From contig JAPNXP010000002.1 of NCBI GenBank assembly GCA_028753945.1, positions 124,001 through 188,000 of the forward strand: 64,000 nt of DNA, read 5' to 3'. This DNA comes from Hexactinellida sp. DTS-2022 (Eukaryota > Porifera > Hexactinellida). Positions 44,601-53,600 of the stretch are shown in pieces. The position numbers and the translations under genes are program-made. Below the pieces are notes generated by a model. The model did no database searches, had not been told where the DNA came from, and saw nothing but the letters and a program-made list of their open reading frames with translations. Each line of letters starts with the position of its first letter. The first letter of the stretch is position 1.

Positions 44601-47600
44601 TGCGTACAATGTTATAAAGTGGATATATAAATTGCGAATACTAACGAGGTTCTCCTTTGTAGAATGTCCTAGATACAGAAAGTATGATTATTTCATTATG
44701 TTATGGTTGATATAATTAATTTCGGATCCCAACGAAGGTCTACTGTATATAATGTGCTGTATATTGTACGCAAAATGCGTACAATGTTATAAAGTGGATA
44801 TATAAATTGCGAATACTAACGAGGATCTCCTTTGTAGAATGTCCTAGATACAGAAAGTATGATTGTTTCATTATGTTATGGTTGATATAATGAATTTCGA
44901 ATCCCAACGAAGGTCTACTGTATATAATGTGCTGTATATTGTACGCAAAATGCGTACAATGTTATAAAGTGGATATATAAATTGCGAATACTAACGAGGT
45001 TCTCCTTTGTAGAATGTCCTAGATACAGAAAGTATGATTATTTCATTATGTTATGGTTGATATAATTAATTTCGGATCCCAACGAAGGTCTACTGTATAT
45101 AATGTGCTGTATATTGTACGCAAAATGCGTACAATGTTATAAAGTGGATATATAAATTGCGAATACTAACGAGGATCTCCTTTGTAGAATGTCCTAGATA
45201 CAGAAAGTATGATTGTTTCATTATGTTATGGTTGATATAATGAATTTCGAATCCCAACGAAGGTCTACTGTATATAATGTGCTGTATATTGTACGCAAAA
45301 TGCGTACAATGTTATAAAGTGGATATATAAATTGCGAATACTAACGAGGATCTCCTTTGTAGAATGTCCTAGATACAGAAAGTATGATTGTTTCATTATG
45401 TTATGGTTGATATTATGAATTTCGGATCCCAACGAAGGTCTACTGTATATAATGTGCTGTATATTGTACGCAAAATGCGTACAATGTTATAAAGTGGATA
45501 TATAAATTGCGAATACTAACGAGGTTCTCCTTTGTAGAATGTCCTAGATACAGAAAGGATGATTGTTACATTATGTTATTGGTTGATATAATGAATTTCG
45601 AATCCCAACGCAGGTCTACTGTATACAATGTGCTGTATATTGTACTCAAAATGCGTACAATGTTATAAAGTGGATATATAAATTGCGAATACTAACGAGG
45701 TTCTCCTTTGTAGAATGTCCTAGATATAGAAAGGATGATTGTCTCATTATGTTATGGTTGATATAATTAATTTCGGATCCCAACGAAGGTCTACTGTATA
45801 TAATGTGCTGTATATTGTACGCAAAATGCGTACAATGTTATAAAGTGGATATATAAATTGCGAATACTAACGAGGATCTCCTATGTAGAATGTCCTAGAT
45901 ACAGAAAGTATGATTGTTTCATTATGTTATGGTTGATATAATGAATTTCGAATCCCAACGAAGGTCTACTGTATATAATGTGCTGTATATTGTACGCAAA
46001 ATGCGTACAATGTTATAAAGTGGATATATAAATTGCGAATACTAACGAGGATCTCCTTTGTAGAATGTCCTAGATACAGAAAGTATGATTGTTTCATTAT
46101 GTTATGGTTGATATAATTAATTTCGAATCCCAACGAAGGTCTACTGTATATAATGTGCTGTATATTGTACTCAAAATGCGTACAATGTTATAAAGTGGAT
46201 ATATAAATTGCGAAAACTAACGAGGTTCTCCTCTGTAGAATGTCCTAGATACAGAAAGCATGAATGTTTCATTATGTTATGGTTGATATAATGAATTTCG
46301 AATCCCAACGAAGGTCTACTGTATATAATGTGCTGTATATTGTACTCAAAATGCGTACAATGTAATAAAGTGGATAGATAAATTGCGAATACTAACGAGG
46401 TTCTCCTTTGTAGAATGTCCTAGATATAGAAAGGATGATTGTCTCATTATGTTATGGTTGATATAATTAATTTCGGATCCCAACGAAGGTCTACTGTATA
46501 TAATGTGCTGTATATTGTACGCAAAATGCGTACAATGTTATAAATGGATATATAAATTGCGAATACTAACGAGGATCTCCTTTGTAGAATGTCCTAGATA
46601 CAGAAAGTATGATTGTTTCATTATGTTATGGTTGATATAATGAATTTCGAATCCCAACGAAGGTCTACTGTATATAATGTGCTGTATATTGTACGCAAAA
46701 TGCGTACAATGTTATAAAGTGGATATATAAATTGCGAATACTAACGAGGTTCTCCTTTGTAGAATGTCCTAGATACAGAAAGTATGATTATTTCATTATG
46801 TTATGGTTGATATAATTAATTTCGGATCCCAACGAAGGTCTACTGTATATAATGTGCTGTATATTGTACGCAAAATGCGTACAATGTTATAAAGTGGATA
46901 TATAAATTGCGAATACTAACGAGGTTCTCCTTTGTAGAATGTCCTAGATACAGAAAGTATGATTATTTCATTATGTTATGGTTGATATAATTAATTTCGA
47001 ATCCCAACGAAGGTCTACTGTATATAATGTGCTGTATATTGTACGCAAAATGCGTACAATGTTATAAAGTGGATATATAAATTGCGAATACTAACGAGGT
47101 TCTCCTTTGTAGAATGTCCTAGATACAGAAAGTATGATTATTTCATTATGTTATGGTTGATATAATTAATTTCGGATCCCAACGAAGGTCCACTGTATAT
47201 AATGTGCTGTATATTGTACGCAAAATGCGTACAATGTTATAAAGTGGATATATAAATTGCGAATACTAACGAGGTTCTCCTTTGTAGAATGTCCTAGATA
47301 CAGAAAGCATGAATGTTTCATTATGTTATGGTTGATATAATGAATTTCGAATCCCAACGAAGGTCTACTGTATATAATGTGCTGTATATTGTACGCAAAA
47401 TGCGTACAATGTTATAAAGTGGATAGATAAATTGCGAATACTAACGAGGTTCTCCTTTGTAGAATGTCCTAGATATAGAAAGGATGATTGTCTCATTATG
47501 TTATGGTTGATATAATTAATTTCGGATCCCAACGAAGGTCTACTGTATATAATGTGCTGTATATTGTACGCAAAATGCGTACAATGTTATAAAGTGGATA

Positions 47601-50600
47601 TATAAATTGCGAATACTAACGAGGATCTCCTTTGTAGAATGTCCTAGATACAGAAAGTATGATTGTTTCATTATGTTATGGTTGATATAATGAATTTCGA
47701 ATCCCAACGAAGGTCTACTGTATATAATGTGCTGTATATTGTACGCAAAATGCGTACAATGTTATAAAGTGGATATATAAATTGCGAATACTAACGAGGT
47801 TCTCCTTTGTAGAATGTCCTAGATACAGAAAGTATGATTATTTCATTATGTTATGGTTGATATAATTAATTTCGAATCCCAACGAAAGTCTACTGTATAT
47901 AATGTGCTGTATATTGTACTCAAAATGCGTACAATGTTATAAAGTGGATATATAAATTGCGAATACTAACGAGGTTCTCCTTTGTAGAATGTCCTAGATA
48001 TAGAAAGGATGATTGTCTCATTATGTTATGGTTGATATAATTAATTTCGGATCCCAACGAAAGTCTACTGTATATAATGTGCTGTATATTGTACGCAAAA
48101 TGCGTACAATGTTATAAAGTGGATATATAAATTGCGAATACTAACGAGGATCTCCTTTGTAGAATGTCCTAGATACAGAAAGTATGAATGTTTCATTATG
48201 TTATGGTTGATATAATGAATTTCGAATCCCAACGAAGGTCTACTGTATATAATGTGCTGTATATTGTACGCAAAATGCGTACAATGTTATAAAGTGGATA
48301 TATAAATTGCGAATACTAACGAGGATCTCCTTTGTAGAATGTCCTAGATACAGAAAGTATGATTGTTTCATTATGTTATGGTTGATATAATGAATTTCGA
48401 ATCCCAACGAAGGTCTACTGTATATAATGTGCTATATATTGTACTCAAAATGCGTACAATGTTATAAAGTGGATATATAAATTGCGAAAACTAACGAGGT
48501 TCTCCTTTGTAGAATGTCCTAGATACAGAAAGCATGAATGTTTCATTATGTTATGGTTGATATAATGAATTTCGAATCCCAACGAAGGTCTACTGTATAT
48601 AATGTGCTGTATATTGTACTCAAAATGCGTACAATGTCATAAAGTGGATAGATAAATTGCGAATACTAACGAGGTTCTCCTTTGTAGAATGTCCTAGATA
48701 TAGAAAGGATGATTGTCTCATTATGTTATGGTTGATATAATTAATTTCGGATCCCAACGAAGGTCTACTGTATATAATGTGCTGTATATTGTACGCAAAA
48801 TGCGTACAATGTTATAAAGTGGATATATAAATTGCGAATACTAACGAGGATCTCCTATGTAGAATGTCCTAGATACAGAAAGTATGATTGTTTCATTATG
48901 TTATGGTTGATATAATGAATTTCGAATCCCAACGAAGGTCTACTGTATATAATGTGCTGTATATTGTACGCAAAATGCGTACAATGTTATAAAGTGGATA
49001 TATAAATTGCGAATACTAACGAGGATCTCCTTTGTAGAATGTCCTAGATACAGAAAGTATGATTGTTTCATTATGTTATGGTTGATATAATTAATTTCGA
49101 ATCCCAACGAAGGTCTACTGTATATAATGTGCTGTATATTGTACTCAAAATGCGTACAATGTTATAAAGTGGATATATAAATTGCGAAAACTAACGAGGT
49201 TCTCCTCTGTAGAATGTCCTAGATACAGAAAGCATGAATGTTTCATTATGTTATGGTTGATATAATGAATTTCGAATCCCAACGAAGGTCTACTGTATAT
49301 AATGTGCTGTATATTGTACTCAAAATGCGTACAATGTAATAAAGTGGATAGATAAATTGCGAATACTAACGAGGTTCTCCTTTGTAGAATGTCCTAGATA
49401 TAGAAAGGATGATTGTCTCATTATGTTATGGTTGATATAATTAATTTCGGATCCCAACGAAGGTCTACTGTATATAATGTGCTGTATATTGTACGCAAAA
49501 TGCGTACAATGTTATAAATGGATATATAAATTGCGAATACTAACGAGGATCTCCTTTGTAGAATGTCCTAGATACAGAAAGTATGATTGTTTCATTATGT
49601 TATGGTTGATATAATGAATTTCGAATCCCAACGAAGGTCTACTGTATATAATGTGCTGTATATTGTACGCAAAATGCGTACAATGTTATAAAGTGGATAT
49701 ATAAATTGCGAATACTAACGAGGTTCTCCTTTGTAGAATGTCCTAGATACAGAAAGTATGATTATTTCATTATGTTATGGTTGATATAATTAATTTCGGA
49801 TCCCAACGGAGGTCTACTGTATATAATGTGCTGTATATTGTACGCAAAATGCGTACAATGTTATAAAGTGGATATATAAATTGCGAATACTAACGAGGTT
49901 CTCCTTTGTAGAATGTCCTAGATACAGAAAGTATGATTATTTCATTATGTTATGGTTGATATAATTAATTTCGAATCCCAACGAAGGTCTACTGTATATA
50001 ATGTGCTGTATATTGTACGCAAAATGCGTACAATGTTATAAAGTGGATATATAAATTGCGAATACTAACGAGGTTCTCCTTTGTAGAATGTCCTAGATAC
50101 AGAAAGTATGATTATTTCATTATGTTATGGTTGATATAATTAATTTCGGATCCCAACGAAGGTCCACTGTATATAATGTGCTGTATATTGTACGCAAAAT
50201 GCGTACAATGTTATAAAGTGGATATATAAATTGCGAATACTAACGAGGTTCTCCTTTGTAGAATGTCCTAGATACAGAAAGCATGAATGTTTCATTATGT
50301 TATGGTTGATATAATGAATTTCGAATCCCAACGAAGGTCTACTGTATATAATGTGCTGTATATTGTACGCAAAATGCGTACAATGTTATAAAGTGGATAG
50401 ATAAATTGCGAATACTAACGAGGTTCTCCTTTGTAGAATGTCCTAGATATAGAAAGGATGATTGTCTCATTATGTTATGGTTGATATAATTAATTTCGGA
50501 TCCCAACGAAGGTCTACTGTATATAATGTGCTGTATATTGTACGCAAAATGCGTACAATGTTATAAAGTGGATATATAAATTGCGAATACTAACGAGGAT

Positions 50601-53600
50601 CTCCTTTGTAGAATGTCCTAGATACAGAAAGTATGATTGTTTCATTATGTTATGGTTGATATAATGAATTTCGAATCCCAACGAAGGTCTACTGTATATA
50701 ATGTGCTGTATATTGTACGCAAAATGCGTACAATGTTATAAAGTGGATATATAAATTGCGAATACTAACGAGGTTCTCCTTTGTAGAATGTCCTAGATAC
50801 AGAAAGTATGATTATTTCATTATGTTATGGTTGATATAATTAATTTCGAATCCCAACGAAAGTCTACTGTATATAATGTGCTGTATATTGTACTCAAAAT
50901 GCGTACAATGTTATAAAGTGGATATATAAATTGCGAATACTAACGAGGTTCTCCTTTGTAGAATGTCCTAGATATAGAAAGGATGATTGTCTCATTATGT
51001 TATGGTTGATATAATTAATTTCGGATCCCAACGAAAGTCTACTGTATATAATGTGCTGTATATTGTACGCAAAATGCGTACAATGTTATAAAGTGGATAT
51101 ATAAATTGCGAATACTAACGAGGATCTCCTTTGTAGAATGTCCTAGATACAGAAAGTATGAATGTTTCATTATGTTATGGTTGATATAATGAATTTCGAA
51201 TCCCAACGAAGGTCTACTGTATATAATGTGCTGTATATTGTACGCAAAATGCGTACAATGTTATAAAGTGGATATATAAATTGCGAATACTAACGAGGAT
51301 CTCCTTTGTAGAATGTCCTAGATACAGAAAGTATGATTGTTTCATTATGTTATGGTTGATATAATGAATTTCGAATCCCAACGAAGGTCTACTGTATATA
51401 ATGTGCTATATATTGTACTCAAAATGCGTACAATGTTATAAAGTGGATATATAAATTGCGAAAACTAACGAGGTTCTCCTTTGTAGAATGTCCTAGATAC
51501 AGAAAGCATGAATGTTTCATTATGTTATGGTTGATATAATGAATTTCGAATCCCAACGAAGGTCTACTGTATATAATGTGCTGTATATTGTACTCAAAAT
51601 GCGTACAATGTCATAAAGTGGATAGATAAATTGCGAATACTAACGAGGTTCTCCTTTGTAGAATGTCCTAGATATAGAAAGGATGATTGTCTCATTATGT
51701 TATGGTTGATATAATTAATTTCGGATCCCAACGAAGGTCTACTGTATATAATGTGCTGTATATTGTACGCAAAATGCGTACAATGTTATAAAGTGGATAT
51801 ATAAATTGCGAATACTAACGAGGATCTCCTTTGTAGAATGTCCTAGATACAGAAAGTATGATTGTTTCATTATGTTATGGTTGATATAATGAATTTCGAA
51901 TCCCAACGAAGGTCTACTGTATATAATGTGCTGTATATTGTACGCAAAATGCGTACAATGTTATAAAGTGGATATATAAATTGCGAATACTAACGAGGAT
52001 CTCCTTTGTAGAATGTCCTAGATACAGAAAGTATGATTGTTTCATTATGTTATGGTTGATATAATGAATTTCGAATCCCAACGAAGGTCTACTGTATATA
52101 ATGTGCTGTATATTGTACTCAAAATGCGTACAATGTTATAAAGTGGATAGATAAATTGCGAATACTAACGAGGTTCTCCTTTGTAGAATGTCCTAGATAT
52201 AGAAAGGATGATTGTCTCATTATGTTATGGTTGATATAATTAATTTCGGATCCCAACGAAGGTCTACTGTATATAATGTGCTGTATATTGTACGCAAAAT
52301 GCGTACAATGTTATAAAGTGGATATATAAATTGCGAATACTAACGAGGATCTCCTTTGTAGAATGTCCTAGATACAGAAAGTATGATTGTTTCATTATGT
52401 TATGGTTGATATAATGAATTTCGAATCCCAACGAAGGTCTACTGTATATAATGTGCTATATATTGTACTCAAAATGCGTACAATGTTATAAAGTGGATAT
52501 ATAAATTGCGAATACTAACGAGCTTCTCCTTTGTAGAATGTCCTAGATATAGAAAGGATGATTGTTTCATAATGTTATTGGTTGATATAATGAATTTCGA
52601 ATCTCAACGAAGGTCTACTGTATACAATGTGCTATATATTGTACTCAAAATGCGTACAATGTTATAAAGTAGATATATAAATTGCGAATACTAACGATCT
52701 TCTCCTTTGTAGAATGTCCTAGAGTCATAATGCGTTCATATTAATCGGAATTCGTATTAACCGGTTTTATTTGCATTGAAAAGGCTTTGAAAGGGACTGA
52801 AATAGTGTTCGTAATAACGAAGTTCAACTGTATAACTCGGTTATATCGAGTGTATAGTGGTGTTCGTTACTATAACAAGTAGAATTTTCACGAAATTTGC
52901 TTGCTAATAGGCGAACACCAGTATTAACTAACCGAGTTTATCATATATAGCAATATATACTGCTTATTAATTAAAACAAATAGTACTTACAACCCTGGTT
53001 ATACCCCAGTTTTACAGTACCAATACAACATTCCATACCTGCTTTACGGTTCCCAGGGTGTGTGGACTCCTGTTTTTGAAGAGGAACTTGATATTAAGAG
53101 TGGCCTGCACCTTTTGTGCCAGCTGCCACGCGATGCGCTCCATCAGAGGAACCATCTGATCGTCGCGGTTAAAGTGCCGCGATATTATCCACACCATCCT
53201 GAGGGCGTTCATCATTGGGGGGATCGAGTCCTTAATCAGGAGGAAGCTCTTGCCTAGAGGTGATAGTTCCGGTATATACACATGTTAGTACCGGTAAGGA
53301 TGTACAGTAGCTCTGTTAGTAGGAACACGAATAAGGAGTACAAGGTTTAATTCCCCTAGCCTATACAAATGAATGCAAGTGACTCCGGTTAATACGAATT
53401 CCGGTGAATACTAACATATTAATACGGTCCCCTGGTGTTCCTATTAACAGAGTCTACTGTATTAATACGGTCCCCTGGTGTTCCTATTAACAGAGTCTAC
53501 AGTAGGTGGTTAGTTCCAGTTCCGCATTATAGTTCCGATTGTCTTACCAGCTGTGATATTCTTGAAGTGTCTCTCCAGAGTCATAAGGAACCTAACATTG

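Larger units (their letters stand above)
9648..52723. repeat. 175-bp tandem satellite array, about 246 copies (43.1 kb)
   Basis: The motif TTTGTAGAATGTCCTAGAT recurs every 175 bp (for example at 9976, 10151, 10326 and 10501), with 176-bp copies where GTTATTGG replaces GTTATGG. The monomer is AT-rich. Common variant positions are ATACAG/ATATAG, GTATGATTG/GCATGAATG/GGATGATTG/GTATGATTA, CGAATCCC/CGGATCCC, GAAGG/GCAGG, and TACGCA/TACTCA. The variants occur in non-random orders that repeat, so higher-order units exist. Monomers at both edges and at about 23.64-25.74 kb are more diverged. Because 175 is not a multiple of three, only short chance ORFs (up to 69 codons) occur. The array lies within the transcribed intron 6 of DNAH10. 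Confidence 0.98.
9411..53038 (-). other. DNAH10: DNAH10 intron 6, 43,628 bp, almost wholly satellite
   Basis: The donor GTATGG at 53038 and acceptor GTGTCCTAG at 9411 bound this intron, and exons 6 and 7 join in phase 0 with the expected dynein sequence on each side. It is about 70-fold longer than the next longest intron in the window (634 bp). Left to right on the plus strand it holds a GC-rich unique stretch (about 9490-9647), the 175-bp satellite array (9648-52723), and MITE remnants (52735-52950). Confidence 0.9.

Noticed and set aside
10965..50331. Repeated 62-69 codon minus-strand ORFs (MRILSTIYSTLYAV..., MSTIYSTLYTVDL...)
   Set aside because: They are translations of one or two satellite monomers, appear only where variants remove a stop, and show no conservation as protein.
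9648..52723. Exact CENP-B box in the satellite
   Set aside because: Only the first half matches without a gap; the CGGG part is CGAA and is offset by one base. It is kept only as a CENP-B-box-like finding.
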